NCBI RefSeq assembly: GCF_001889525.1
Contig: NZ_CP018192.1
Location: 1,028,501-1,092,500 of the forward strand
DNA length: 64,000 nt
Source of the DNA: Granulibacter bethesdensis
GTDB taxonomy: Bacteria; Pseudomonadota; Alphaproteobacteria; Acetobacterales; Acetobacteraceae
Direction of reading: 5' to 3'
Part shown: piece after piece, positions 17,655 through 26,271 of the stretch
Position numbering within the stretch: position 1 is the first letter of the stretch
Layout of the letters: each line of letters starts with the position of its first letter
The notes under the pieces: generated by a model
Seen by the model: the letters and a program-made list of their open reading frames with translations, nothing else
What the model was told of the DNA's origin: nothing
Database searches by the model: none
Translations under genes and position numbers: made by a program

Positions 17655-18752
17655 ATGCATCTGAGCGCGCCCCATCCCGAGACATGGCTTCGGCCGCTGC
17701 CGCAGGGGCTTTACTGTGAACCGGCTGATCTGTTCATCGACCCGGTGGTGCCGGTGGAGCGTGCCGCCATTACCCATGCCCATGCCGATCATGCTCGCCC
17801 TGGGCATGGTGCGGTGCTGGCCACGCCGGAAACACTTGCCATCATGAAAACCCGCATGGGGGTGGAACGTGCGGCCCGCTCTCCGCAGCCACTATCTTAT
17901 GGGGAAAAGATCACGATCAATGATGTGGGGCTGCGCATGGAACCGGCTGGCCATGTATTGGGCAGTGCACAGATTATGCTGGAATGGCGTGGCAGCCGTG
18001 TGGTCATCAGCGGCGACTACAAGCGTGCGCCCGACCCGAGTTGTGCCATTTTTCAGCCGGTTCCCTGCGATGTGTTTGTAACAGAGGCTACGTTTGCCCT
18101 GCCGGTCTTCCGCCACCCTCCGGCAGATCAGGAAATAGGCAAGCTTTTCGACAGTCTCGCGGTTTTTCCGGAGCGAACGCATCTGGTCGGCTGCTACGCG
18201 TTGGGAAAATGTCAGCGTCTGATCATGCTGCTGCGGCAGGCGGGGTGGGTTGCGCCGATCTATCTTCATGGAGCGTTGATGAATGTCTGCCGGACCTATG
18301 AGGCGCTTGGTGTGGGGTTGGGCGATCTCCGCCCCGTGACCTCCGTGCCGAAGGAGGCCCTGCGTGGAGGGATTGTGCTGGCGCCTCCCTCTGCGCTCGC
18401 TGATCGCTGGTCGCGCCGTTTGCATGATCCTGTGCCCGTTCTGGCCAGCGGCTGGATGCAGGTCAGGCAACGTGCCCGCGCTAAAGGGGTCGAACTGCCC
18501 TTGGTCATCAGCGATCATGCCGACTGGGACGCCTTGCTGGCCACAATCCGCGATGTGCAGGCCCCTGAAATCTGGGTAACCCACGGGCGGGAAGAAGCCC
18601 TGATCCATGCCGCCGGGTTGATGGGGGTGACGGGCCGCGCCCTGCGTCTCATCGGCTATGGTGAGGAAGATGACGATACCGCGGTGGCGGGGGGCGGGAT
18701 AACAAACGGGGAGACGACAGAGGCGATTACAACGGGCGGAGAGTCCGTATGA
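17655..18752 (+). CDS. Ligase-associated DNA damage response exonuclease (MBL/beta-CASP fold)
   Basis: Metallo-beta-lactamase fold protein of 365 residues in the SNM1/beta-CASP nuclease group. The zinc motif HAHADH is at 41-46 (ITHAHADHARPGH), later metal ligands lie in the ISGDYK and SDHADW segments, and the beta-CASP part follows. It is predicted to trim DNA ends before ligation by the partner ligase, with which it overlaps by four bases. The last 25 residues are threonine/glycine-rich and probably disordered. It is known from family context only; activity of this protein is not proven. Confidence 0.92.
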   Translation: MHLSAPHPETWLRPLPQGLYCEPADLFIDPVVPVERAAITHAHADHARPGHGAVLATPETLAIMKTRMGVERAARSPQPLSYGEKITINDVGLRMEPAGHVLGSAQIMLEWRGSRVVISGDYKRAPDPSCAIFQPVPCDVFVTEATFALPVFRHPPADQEIGKLFDSLAVFPERTHLVGCYALGKCQRLIMLLRQAGWVAPIYLHGALMNVCRTYEALGVGLGDLRPVTSVPKEALRGGIVLAPPSALADRWSRRLHDPVPVLASGWMQVRQRARAKGVELPLVISDHADWDALLATIRDVQAPEIWVTHGREEALIHAAGLMGVTGRALRLIGYGEEDDDTAVAGGGITNGETTEAITTGGESV

Positions 18753-20344
18753 TCGCTTTCGCAGCCCTGCTGGAGCGTCTGATCTATACGCCGTCACGCA
18801 ATGCCAGGCTGGCTCTCCTGCAACGTTTTTTCGAAACCGAACCTGATCCCGATCGCGGATACGGGTTGGCGGCGCTGACTGGAAATCTGTCTTTTGCCAC
18901 GGCAAAGCCGGGCCTGATTCGCGCATTGGCAGGGCAGCGTGTCGATACCGAATTATTTGCCCTGTCGTATGATTACGTCGGCGATCTGGCCGAAACGACG
19001 TCCCTGATCTGGCCGGTCTCTGTTGACACTATTCCGGCTGCCCCTCCCGGATTGGCAGAGGTCGTGACGACCCTTCAGAGCACCACCAAAATCGATCTGC
19101 CACGGATAATATCCGCATGGCTGGATTCGTCGAATGAATCGGTACGGTTCGCGATTCTCAAGCTGGTGACTGGCAATCTGCGGGTCGGTGTTTCTGCAAG
19201 GTTGGCCAAGGTTGCGTTGGCCGGGCTGTCACAGGGAAGGATCCAGCCGGATGAAATAGAGGAGGTATGGCATGGTCTGACGCCCCCCTATCTGACGCTG
19301 TTTGCATGGATCGAGGGGCATGGTCCCAGACCGGACCCTGCTGGCGCACCTGTGTTCCGTCCTCCCATGCTGGCGCATCCGCTGGAGCAGCCTGATCTGG
19401 AGACTCTTTCCCTCTCTGAATACCGGGTGGAGTGGAAATGGGACGGCATCCGGGTGCAGATCGTCTCCGTGCCGGGGGGAAAGCGCATTTTCTCCCGCAC
19501 GGGCGATGATATCTCCGCTTCCTTTCCGGATGTGCTGGAGACCATGAATTTCGACGGCGTGCTGGATGGGGAATTGCTGGTTACACGGGAAGGGGAGGTG
19601 GCTCCGTTCGCTGATCTTCAGCAGCGACTCAACCGCAAATCTCCTGGCCCGGCTTCGTTGAAGCAGCATCCGGCCCATGTCAGGCTCTATGATATTCTGT
19701 TCGACGAACAGGAGCGTGATCTGCGGGGCCTGTCCTTCGATGAGCGCAGGCAGCATCTCGAGCGCTGGTTTGCCGTTGCGGCCCCGCTCCGCATGGATCT
19801 GTCCGGCCTGATCACGGTGGAGAATGCAGAGGCCCTCATTGCCTTGCGGGAGGGCGCGCGTGCGGCTTCGATCGAAGGGCTGATGCTCAAGCGTGGTGAC
19901 AGTCCCTATGTGCCTGGACGGCCCAAAGGCTTGTGGTGGAAGTGGAAACGCAATCCGCTGACGGTTGATGCGGTGATCATGTATGCCCAGCGTGGCCATG
20001 GCAGGCGCAGCAGTTTCTATTCCGATTACACGTTCGGCTTATGGCGCGATGATGGTAGTGGGCATGAGGAACTGGTGCCTGTCGGCAAGGCCTATCACGG
20101 CTTTACGGATCAGGAGCTGATCGTGCTGGATCGCTGGGTACGCAATCACACCATTGCCCGGTTCGGCCCGGTGCGGGAGGTTGAAAAATCTTTCGTGCTG
20201 GAAATCGCTTTTGATGCGGTGCAAAGGTCGGCCCGCCACAAAAGCGGTATTGCCATGCGCTTCCCCAGAATAGCGCGCCTGCGGACCGATAAACCGGCGG
20301 CAGAGGCTGACCGGCTGGAGACCCTGGAGCGCATGCTTACCTGA
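18749..20344 (+). CDS. ATP-dependent DNA ligase, repair-cluster type
   Basis: Joins nicked DNA using ATP. The protein has 531 residues: an N-terminal helical DNA-binding domain (about 1-200), an adenylation domain with the AMP-accepting Lys230 in EWKWDGIR, and a C-terminal OB domain with WWKWKRNPLTVDAV. This is not the replicative NAD-dependent LigA; ligases of this type form the core of the ligase-associated DNA damage set. Its start codon overlaps the exonuclease stop, so the two are coupled. Confidence 0.95.
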   Translation: MIAFAALLERLIYTPSRNARLALLQRFFETEPDPDRGYGLAALTGNLSFATAKPGLIRALAGQRVDTELFALSYDYVGDLAETTSLIWPVSVDTIPAAPPGLAEVVTTLQSTTKIDLPRIISAWLDSSNESVRFAILKLVTGNLRVGVSARLAKVALAGLSQGRIQPDEIEEVWHGLTPPYLTLFAWIEGHGPRPDPAGAPVFRPPMLAHPLEQPDLETLSLSEYRVEWKWDGIRVQIVSVPGGKRIFSRTGDDISASFPDVLETMNFDGVLDGELLVTREGEVAPFADLQQRLNRKSPGPASLKQHPAHVRLYDILFDEQERDLRGLSFDERRQHLERWFAVAAPLRMDLSGLITVENAEALIALREGARAASIEGLMLKRGDSPYVPGRPKGLWWKWKRNPLTVDAVIMYAQRGHGRRSSFYSDYTFGLWRDDGSGHEELVPVGKAYHGFTDQELIVLDRWVRNHTIARFGPVREVEKSFVLEIAFDAVQRSARHKSGIAMRFPRIARLRTDKPAAEADRLETLERMLT

Positions 20345-20491
20345 AGAGAGCGAACCGCCTCCGCAATGGAAAAACCTCTGCAGGCATGAATTCGTAAAAG
20401 TTCTTATCGGCCGATTATAATCAGGGATCGGATTGTGCGGAAATTAAGGCAGGTTCTGTGATTTTGGAGATGCTGCACTGCAAAAAAATGC

Positions 20492-20520
20492 TTGTGTGAA
20501 TTGGATAAAGGCCGTATCTA
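20492..20520 (+). promoter_or_regulatory. Candidate promoter for a small RNA
   Basis: TTGTGT at 20492-20497 and TATCTA at 20515-20520 are separated by exactly 17 bases, close to the alphaproteobacterial housekeeping consensus. No gene starts downstream; the next feature is a hairpin and a strong terminator about 60 bases on. Confidence 0.55.
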
Positions 20521-20526
20521 CACTCA

Positions 20527-20615
20527 TGTAGCGTAGCGTTATGGCGCAGCGCTGCTTTTCTTGGACGTTTCCTCCCTAAACTTGGCGGCGCCTGCGTGGC
20601 GCCGCCAATTTTTTT
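20527..20615 (+). ncRNA. Candidate small RNA with an anti-Shine-Dalgarno segment
   Basis: A predicted transcript of about 89 bases lies between the DNA ligase gene and the convergent amidohydrolase gene. Evidence is a well-spaced promoter just upstream, a 5' hairpin (20528-20533 pairing with 20550-20555), an unpaired pyrimidine-rich stretch at about 20567-20576 containing CCTCCC, and a strong terminator ending in seven T. An exposed CCTCC segment is typical of small RNAs that bind ribosome-binding sites. No open reading frame of note is inside. The exact start is inferred, and I cannot assign it to a named RNA family. Confidence 0.5.
20582..20615 (+). terminator. Strong intrinsic terminator
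   Basis: A perfect 11-bp GC-rich stem (20582-20592 with 20598-20608), a five-base loop and seven T. It lies 240 bases after the ligase stop, which is far for a simple ligase terminator and supports a separate short transcript. Confidence 0.9.
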
Positions 20616-20630
20616 GCCTTGATTGCTTAT

Positions 20631-21524
20631 TCAGGCGGTGCGGGAGAGAAGAGCGGCGGTGGCACCCAGCCCGCTCATCAAGGATGTCATTGCCTGACGA
20701 ATGAATGAAAAATGAGCGTTCTTCAGATAACGCTCTTCATCCATATACAGGGCTCGGGCAATTTCGATTTGCAGGACATGCACGGCCTTTCCCGGACGCC
20801 CGTAATGCTGTGTGACGTAACCCCCTGCATAAGGGTTATTCCGTCGCACGGCATAACCAAGACGCTGGAGAGTGGCTTCCGCAGCCATGGTGATGGTATT
20901 GGCGCAGGAGGTTCCGTGCAAATCACCTAACACCATGTCAGCATCGTTCTGACGGCGAGGTAGTCGGTTACCACTTAATCCGACGGCAGAGGGCATGGAA
21001 TGACAATCGACCAGCAGACAGATACCGAACTGGCTGTGTGTTTCCTCAATCAGTTGTGACAGCGCGGCATGATATGGCTGCCAGCAATCATGGACTCTGG
21101 CTGCGGCTTCTGAAAACAGCAGCTTACGGCGATAGATCGGCTCACCCGAAGCAACGATCCGGGCCAGCGTACCGAGACCGGCCTCAACCCTGGCACTGCC
21201 GGTATTGACCCAGTCAGGCAGGGCTTCTTCAAACATGGTCGGGTCCAGTTCCCACGCTTCACGATTGGGATCGCACCAGGCGCGGGGAAAATGGGCGCGC
21301 AGGATCGGGGCTCCTAATTCGGGAGCGGCGTCGAAAAGTTCATCGACAAAACAATCTTCGCTTTTGCGCAGGGTATCGTAATCAAGGCGAGAAATGGACA
21401 GAAAATCAGGGCTGTAGAGATTGCCGGAATGACCGGAAGCAATAACCATCGGCACCGTCTGGCATGCCGGCCGGACGATGCTGAGGGGACCTTCCTGGCT
21501 GACATCCAGTACCCGATAATCCAT
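20631..21524 (-). CDS. N-formylglutamate amidohydrolase family protein
   Basis: Member of the N-formylglutamate amidohydrolase family, zinc enzymes that hydrolyse formylated or related amide substrates. Visible parts are VIASGHSGNLY, LVDCHSMPS and YVTQHYGRPG, where the His and acidic residues form the metal site. I choose the ATG at 21524 (297 residues), because relatives begin close to MDYRV; a GTG at 21629 would add 35 residues rich in cysteine but crosses a run of nine identical bases. No histidine-degradation gene is nearby, so a hutG role is not supported. Confidence 0.8.
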   Translation of the reverse strand: MDYRVLDVSQEGPLSIVRPACQTVPMVIASGHSGNLYSPDFLSISRLDYDTLRKSEDCFVDELFDAAPELGAPILRAHFPRAWCDPNREAWELDPTMFEEALPDWVNTGSARVEAGLGTLARIVASGEPIYRRKLLFSEAAARVHDCWQPYHAALSQLIEETHSQFGICLLVDCHSMPSAVGLSGNRLPRRQNDADMVLGDLHGTSCANTITMAAEATLQRLGYAVRRNNPYAGGYVTQHYGRPGKAVHVLQIEIARALYMDEERYLKNAHFSFIRQAMTSLMSGLGATAALLSRTA

Positions 21525-21691
21525 ACTCTCGATTACGTCCTGATGACAGTACGTGCAATCATAGCTTGCGCATGACGGGTTTCCGCAAAAGCACGTGGGA
21601 GGGGGGGGGACGGACACATTGTGACGCACAGATAATGCGTTAGGGTGCTTTACCGGGGTAAATGGAAATCATTGATTTTGAAAAAACAGGA

Positions 21692-21766
21692 TGGTGGGCG
21701 CGACAGGGATTGAACCTGTGACCCCCGCCATGTCAAGGCGATGCTCTACCGCTGAGCTACGCGCCC
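21692..21766 (-). tRNA. tRNA-Val (anticodon GAC)
   Basis: A complete cloverleaf of 75 bases with encoded CCA. The seven-base acceptor stem (21696-21702 with 21760-21766) is perfect, the T-arm reads GTTCAATCC, and the anticodon loop carries GAC after a T at position 33. Confidence 0.95.
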
Positions 21767-21805
21767 ATCCTGCTTGTGCGGTGCGGGCCTTCTATCTGGC
21801 ATCTG

Positions 21806-21847
21806 GCGGACGTGCAAGCCCCTGAAGCCCATCATTTGCACGTCCGC
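21806..21847 (-). repeat. 12-bp perfect inverted repeat after cysK
   Basis: Bases 21806-21817 pair exactly with 21836-21847 across an 18-base loop. It lies 22 bases after the cysK stop and before tRNA-Val. There is no T-tract, so it may be a Rho-assisted end or an RNA-stabilising hairpin rather than a classic terminator. Confidence 0.55.
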
Positions 21848-21869
21848 ATCAATTTTCATGGTTTTGCGG

Positions 21870-23051
21870 TTACAGCCCGTTAAACAGCGCCGTGGAGAGG
21901 TACCGCTCGGCAAAGGAGGGGATGATCGTGACGATCAGCAGCCCCTCATTGGCGGGATTACGGGCCAGTTCCAATGCCGCATGCAGGGCTGCACCGGAGG
22001 AAATCCCGACCGGCAGCCCCTCCACCCGTGCCACGCGCCGGGCCACGGCCAGAGCATCACGCTCCGCCACCCGCATAATGCCATCGAGCTGGGTTATGTC
22101 GAGAATCGTGGGTCGGAAGCCTGGTCCGATTCCCTGAATACCATGCGGCCCCGGTTCGTCTCCGGACAGGACGGCGCTTTCCGATGGTTCCACGGCGATG
22201 ATGCGTAGATCGGGTTTGCGGGGTTTCAGAGCATGCGCAATCCCGGTCAGTGTTCCACCTGTGCCTGCACCGCCGACGATGATGTCAACCTTGCCCTCCG
22301 TATCGGCCCATATTTCCTCCGCGGTGGTGGCAGCATGGGCTTCCGGATTGGCGGGGTTGTCGAATTGACGTGGCATCCATGCGCCGGGGGTGGCGGCAAT
22401 AATGGCTTCTGCCCGTGCAATGGCCCCGGCCATGCCCTGCCGGGCAGGGGTCAGCTGAACATCGACACCGAGCAGGCGGAGCATTTTCCGCCGTTCAATC
22501 GATGCTCCCTCCGGCATGGTCACGACCAGCCGGTATCCTTTTGAAGCCGCGACAAATGCAAGCGCAATCCCGGTATTGCCGGATGTCGGCTCAACCAGCA
22601 CGCTGGTACTGGGATGGATCAGGCCTGCGGCTTCCGCCTTCTCGATCATTGCCAGTCCGATTCGATCCTTGACCGAGCCGAGCGGATTGAAAAACTCGAG
22701 CTTGGCAGTGATATCGGCCACCAGACGGTCCTCGACAGTCAGACGAGGCAGGCGGATCAGAGGAGTGCCGCCTACAATATCGAGAATGCTGTCATAGATT
22801 TTGCCGCGCGGCTGGGGGCGACGGAGCCCGTCTTCAGAAAGAGAATCGGTAGCAGATAAGGGGGCTACCCTGTTGCGATTGCCGCGTGATCTGGCTTTGG
22901 CTTCGTTCGGCTTTCCGTCCTCTGATGCCGTGCCCTCATGATTGATGTCCTGCGTATCGGGGCCATTCTGATCGGGCGTGGTGCCCAAAGAGACGGATTC
23001 GTTAATCATACTGGGCGATCCATATGTGTTCGTGCTTTCACTTATCGTCAT
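21870..23051 (-). CDS. cysK: Cysteine synthase with long N-terminal extension
   Basis: Pyridoxal-phosphate enzyme that makes cysteine from O-acetylserine and sulfide. The catalytic domain (about residues 84-393) has the PLP lysine Lys128 in NPLGSVKDR, the substrate loop TSGNTG and the phosphate-binding GTGGTLTG. The protein has 393 residues against about 310 for the family. The first 83 residues are polar, rich in Ser, Asn, Asp and Gly, and probably disordered. No start codon lies near the domain boundary, so at least part of the extension is real. It is divergent from an Rrf2-type regulator across a 42-base gap. Confidence 0.93.
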   Translation of the reverse strand: MTISESTNTYGSPSMINESVSLGTTPDQNGPDTQDINHEGTASEDGKPNEAKARSRGNRNRVAPLSATDSLSEDGLRRPQPRGKIYDSILDIVGGTPLIRLPRLTVEDRLVADITAKLEFFNPLGSVKDRIGLAMIEKAEAAGLIHPSTSVLVEPTSGNTGIALAFVAASKGYRLVVTMPEGASIERRKMLRLLGVDVQLTPARQGMAGAIARAEAIIAATPGAWMPRQFDNPANPEAHAATTAEEIWADTEGKVDIIVGGAGTGGTLTGIAHALKPRKPDLRIIAVEPSESAVLSGDEPGPHGIQGIGPGFRPTILDITQLDGIMRVAERDALAVARRVARVEGLPVGISSGAALHAALELARNPANEGLLIVTIIPSFAERYLSTALFNGL

Positions 23052-23093
23052 AACTGTATATCACCCTTTGCAACGGTGATTTAAGGACTCGTC

Positions 23094-23543
23094 ATGCTGC
23101 TGCGTCGTGATCGGGCCATGGTGGCGATTTCCGTTATGCTGGATGTCGGTTTCCATGGCAGTCGTACCAATACTGTCAGTGCCGCGGATATCGCGGAACG
23201 TATAGGCCTTGCACGCCGGGGGATGGAGCCGCTGCTTCAATCCCTGTCGCGGGCCGGACTGCTGGAAAGTGTCCGTGGACCACGCGGTGGTTATCGTCTG
23301 GGCCGCCCCAAACGTGATATCAGGGTGTCCGATATCGTGGCTGTTGCTGTGGCCGATGACGGGGAGGGACATGAAGGCCCTACCGGCCGACTGCAGATCG
23401 CGGTGGTTGACCGGTTGTGGGCAGAACTGGAAGAGACTGTCCGTGCTCAGCTGGCCGCCATCACGCTGGATGATCTGCTGAAAAGAGCGGCTGCGGCAGG
23501 CTTGCGTCGGCCTGCGGCCGAGCCAATTACTTTCGTTATCTGA
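23094..23543 (+). CDS. Rrf2-family transcriptional regulator without cysteines
   Basis: A 149-residue winged-helix regulator of the Rrf2 family: helix-turn-helix at about 27-50 (SAADIAERIGLARRGME) and the wing RGPRGGYRLGRP at about 61-72. It contains no cysteine at all, so it cannot hold the Fe-S cluster of IscR or NsrR and is more like CymR, the cysteine-synthesis regulator that senses through CysK. Its position head to head with cysK supports control of sulfur genes. The shared 42-base gap must hold both promoters or operator sites. Confidence 0.88.
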   Translation: MLLRRDRAMVAISVMLDVGFHGSRTNTVSAADIAERIGLARRGMEPLLQSLSRAGLLESVRGPRGGYRLGRPKRDIRVSDIVAVAVADDGEGHEGPTGRLQIAVVDRLWAELEETVRAQLAAITLDDLLKRAAAAGLRRPAAEPITFVI

Positions 23544-23710
23544 TCGCTCACTGGTCACGGTTCTGTCCGCTGTGTCTGCATAAGGTGTGTCATGTTCCAT
23601 ACGCATATGCGGCATGGGACTGCAAGCATTAACCACATCTGTTCTTTGTGATATTCTGGGAAACCTACGTAAAAACGTGATTTTGGTACGGATACTCCAG
23701 GAGGACTATA

Positions 23711-24349
23711 ATGAGCATTCAGCTTGGTCAGACGGCTCCGGATTTCGAGCAGGACAGTAATCAGGGAAAGATCCGCTTTCATGAATGGCTAGGTCAGTCA
23801 TGGGGCATTTTGTTCAGCCATCCCAAAGACTTCACCCCCGTCTGCACGACGGAACTGGGAGAAGCTGCCCGGCTTGCCCCCGAATGGGAAAAGCGTAACG
23901 TTAAAGTGATCGGTCTGTCGGTCGACACGGGCGAAAACCACAAGGGGTGGGAAGCTGATATTTCTGAAACCCAGGGCCAGACCGTGAAATTCCCGATCCT
24001 CGCTGATGCGGATCGCAAGGTCAGCGCCCTGTATGGCATGATCCATCCCGAAGCCGATCCCAACGTTACTGTGCGTGCCGTGTTCATCATTGATCCGAAC
24101 AAGAAGGTGCGCCTGACCCTGACCTATCCGCCCAGCACGGGGCGTAACTTCAAGGAAATCCTGCGCGTTGTGGACAGCCTTCAGACGTCTGACAAATTCA
24201 AGGTGGCAACACCGGTGAACTGGGAAAAGGGCGGAGAAGCCATCATCCCGCCCAGCACCTCCGACGATGCCGCGAAGGAACAGTTCCCGCAGGGCTGGAA
24301 GACCCTGAAGCCTTATCTGCGCGTTGTAAAACTGCCGGAAGAGGCATGA
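23711..24349 (+). CDS. 1-Cys peroxiredoxin (Prx6 type)
   Basis: Thiol peroxidase of 212 residues that reduces hydrogen peroxide and organic peroxides. The peroxidatic Cys45 sits in DFTPVCTTELG. It is the only cysteine in the protein, so there is no resolving cysteine and the enzyme belongs to the 1-Cys group. The C-terminal extension after residue 150, rich in Pro and Trp, fits the Prx6 dimer arm. A strong AGGAGG ribosome site precedes the ATG, which suggests high expression. The gene lies between sulfur genes and is followed by a hairpin terminator. Confidence 0.95.
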   Translation: MSIQLGQTAPDFEQDSNQGKIRFHEWLGQSWGILFSHPKDFTPVCTTELGEAARLAPEWEKRNVKVIGLSVDTGENHKGWEADISETQGQTVKFPILADADRKVSALYGMIHPEADPNVTVRAVFIIDPNKKVRLTLTYPPSTGRNFKEILRVVDSLQTSDKFKVATPVNWEKGGEAIIPPSTSDDAAKEQFPQGWKTLKPYLRVVKLPEEA

Positions 24350-24414
24350 TCACTCGCCGGAATGGGTCGAGCTGGCGGTAACGCTGGCTCTGAAGCGGTA
24401 ATACTGACTAATAT

Positions 24415-24445
24415 GGGGGAAGGCGGGTCATGACCGGCTTTCCCC
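24415..24445 (+). terminator. Hairpin terminator after peroxiredoxin gene
   Basis: A GC-rich stem-loop with outer pairs GGGGAA/TTTCCCC lies 65 bases after the stop and is followed by a short T-containing stretch. Confidence 0.55.
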
Positions 24446-24513
24446 TCTTGTGAATTGTGGGGCGGGTTGTGTGCTTCGGTCCGCCGGAATTTGATCTGAT
24501 TGGGGCGTAAGCC

Positions 24514-26217
24514 ATGGACGGAACCGTTTCTCCCAAGCGCAGTGGCGTGGAGCTTCTTAAGGAAAACAGCCATGGCCTGCGCGGTCGTCTGGCGGAGGAG
24601 CTGGCGGAAGGGGGCCTTCAGGTCAGTGAGGATGGCTACAACCTTCTGAAATTTCATGGCTCCTACGAGCAGTTCGACCGCGACACCGCGACTGCGCGCA
24701 AACAGCAGAAGCTGGAGAAGGAATATTCCTTCATGTTGCGCGTCCGTATGCCGGGCGGGCGTATGACCGCCGCACAATATCTGGCTCTGGACGGGCTGGC
24801 TGATGAATATTCCAACGGTACGCTGCGTATCACGACGCGTCAGGCAATCCAGTTTCACGGTATTATCAAGGGAAATCTGAAGCCCACCATTGCCGCCATC
24901 AACAGGACATTGCTGACGACCCAGGCGGCTTGCGGGGATGTGGTGCGCAACGTGACAACCACCCCGGCCCCGATCCGGGATGCGGTGCATGCGCGGATGG
25001 AAGCGGATGCAAATTTCCTGTCCCATGCTTTGTTGCCCAAGACTCATGCCTACCACGAAATTTTTCTGGATGAGGCGGCCCGCGCTGATCTGGGCACGGA
25101 GGCAGAGGAGGAGCCATTATATGGTGACACCTACCTGCCGCGTAAATTCAAGATCGGCATCGCCACCCCCTCCGATAATACAATCGACGTGTTGACCAAT
25201 GATCTCGGGATCATTCCGATTTTCGAAGGTGACACGCTGCTTGGCTATAACATGGCGGTCGGTGGCGGGCTTGGCATGACCCATAACAAGCCGGAGACCT
25301 ATCCACGTCTGGGAACGGTCATCGGCTCTGTTGGACCTGATGAATTGCTGGCTGGTGTTGAGGCTGTCATCAGGCTTCAGCGTGACTATGGTGACCGCTT
25401 CAATCGTCGGCGCGCGCGCCTGAAATATGTGGTTGATGACCGCGGGGTGGATTGGGTGAAAGCCGAGCTGGTCACCTATTTCGGCAAACCCTTCGCCGAA
25501 CCCCTACCGATGGAGCCGTTCCGGATGCCGGAGCTGCTGGGGTGGCACGAGCAGGGAGATGGGCGGCTATGGCTCGGTATCCCCGTTCCGTCGGGGCGTA
25601 TCGCTGATACGGATGGCGTGCATCTGCGCCGGGCGATCAGGGAAATTGTTCAGACATATCAGGTCAATATCACGATGACGGGTCAGCAGGATCTGTTCCT
25701 CGTGGATGTCGATCCGGCACACCGGCCCGCGATCGAGACCCATCTGCGTGAAGCGGGTGTAACCCTTACCGAAGATCTGACTCCGTTGGCACGCTGGACA
25801 CTGGCCTGCCCGGCTCTGCCGACATGCGGTCTCGCCCTGACAGAGGCGGAGCGGGTGAGAGATCCCATGGTGGCCGGGCTGGAGCAGGTACTGGACCGTC
25901 ACGGGCTGAAAAACGAACGTATTTCGTTGCGGATCACAGGTTGCCCCAACGGGTGTGCACGCACTTATGCGGGCGATATCGGGCTGGTCGGGCGTATGCC
26001 TGGCCATTACGCGATCTATGTCGGTGGCGATTTCGAAGGCACGCGACTGTCCTTCCGCCTGCTTGACAGGATCAAGGAAGAACAGATCGAGCCGACACTT
26101 GACCGGCTGTTCGCAGCCTTTGCCCGCGACCGTCAGGACGAAGAAGGGTTCGGTGATTTCTGCACCCGCGTCGGTGCCGAGGCATTGTTACAGCTTCTGC
26201 CAGCTGGGCATGCCTGA
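24514..26217 (+). CDS. cysI: Sulfite reductase hemoprotein subunit (nitrite/sulfite reductase family)
   Basis: Siroheme and 4Fe-4S enzyme that reduces sulfite to sulfide with six electrons. The protein has 567 residues. The four cluster cysteines are Cys432, Cys438, Cys477 and Cys481 (CPALPTC and CPNGC), nearly the same numbers as in E. coli CysI. The siroheme-binding arginine/lysine segments (RITTRQAIQFHG and RNVTTTPAP) are also present. This size and layout fit NADPH-dependent assimilatory sulfite reductase. No flavoprotein cysJ is in the window, so the electron donor is not known. Neighbouring cysK supports a role in cysteine synthesis. Confidence 0.92.
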   Translation: MDGTVSPKRSGVELLKENSHGLRGRLAEELAEGGLQVSEDGYNLLKFHGSYEQFDRDTATARKQQKLEKEYSFMLRVRMPGGRMTAAQYLALDGLADEYSNGTLRITTRQAIQFHGIIKGNLKPTIAAINRTLLTTQAACGDVVRNVTTTPAPIRDAVHARMEADANFLSHALLPKTHAYHEIFLDEAARADLGTEAEEEPLYGDTYLPRKFKIGIATPSDNTIDVLTNDLGIIPIFEGDTLLGYNMAVGGGLGMTHNKPETYPRLGTVIGSVGPDELLAGVEAVIRLQRDYGDRFNRRRARLKYVVDDRGVDWVKAELVTYFGKPFAEPLPMEPFRMPELLGWHEQGDGRLWLGIPVPSGRIADTDGVHLRRAIREIVQTYQVNITMTGQQDLFLVDVDPAHRPAIETHLREAGVTLTEDLTPLARWTLACPALPTCGLALTEAERVRDPMVAGLEQVLDRHGLKNERISLRITGCPNGCARTYAGDIGLVGRMPGHYAIYVGGDFEGTRLSFRLLDRIKEEQIEPTLDRLFAAFARDRQDEEGFGDFCTRVGAEALLQLLPAGHA

Positions 26218-26227
26218 ATACAGCTGG

Positions 26228-26264
26228 ATGTCACATTCGCGGGCGTGTTCCATGAATGTGACAT
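26228..26264. repeat. 11-bp perfect inverted repeat between cysI and the Pho box
   Basis: Bases 26228-26238 pair exactly with 26254-26264 around a 15-base loop. It begins 11 bases after the cysI stop and ends 8 bases before the first PhoB half-site, so it may be the cysI terminator or an extra operator for pstS. Confidence 0.6.
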
Positions 26265-26271
26265 TCTGTGT

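Noticed and set aside
24350-24513. Riboswitch before the sulfite reductase gene
   Set aside because: The only structure seen is the terminator-like hairpin of the preceding gene; no SAM or cobalamin riboswitch core is visible.
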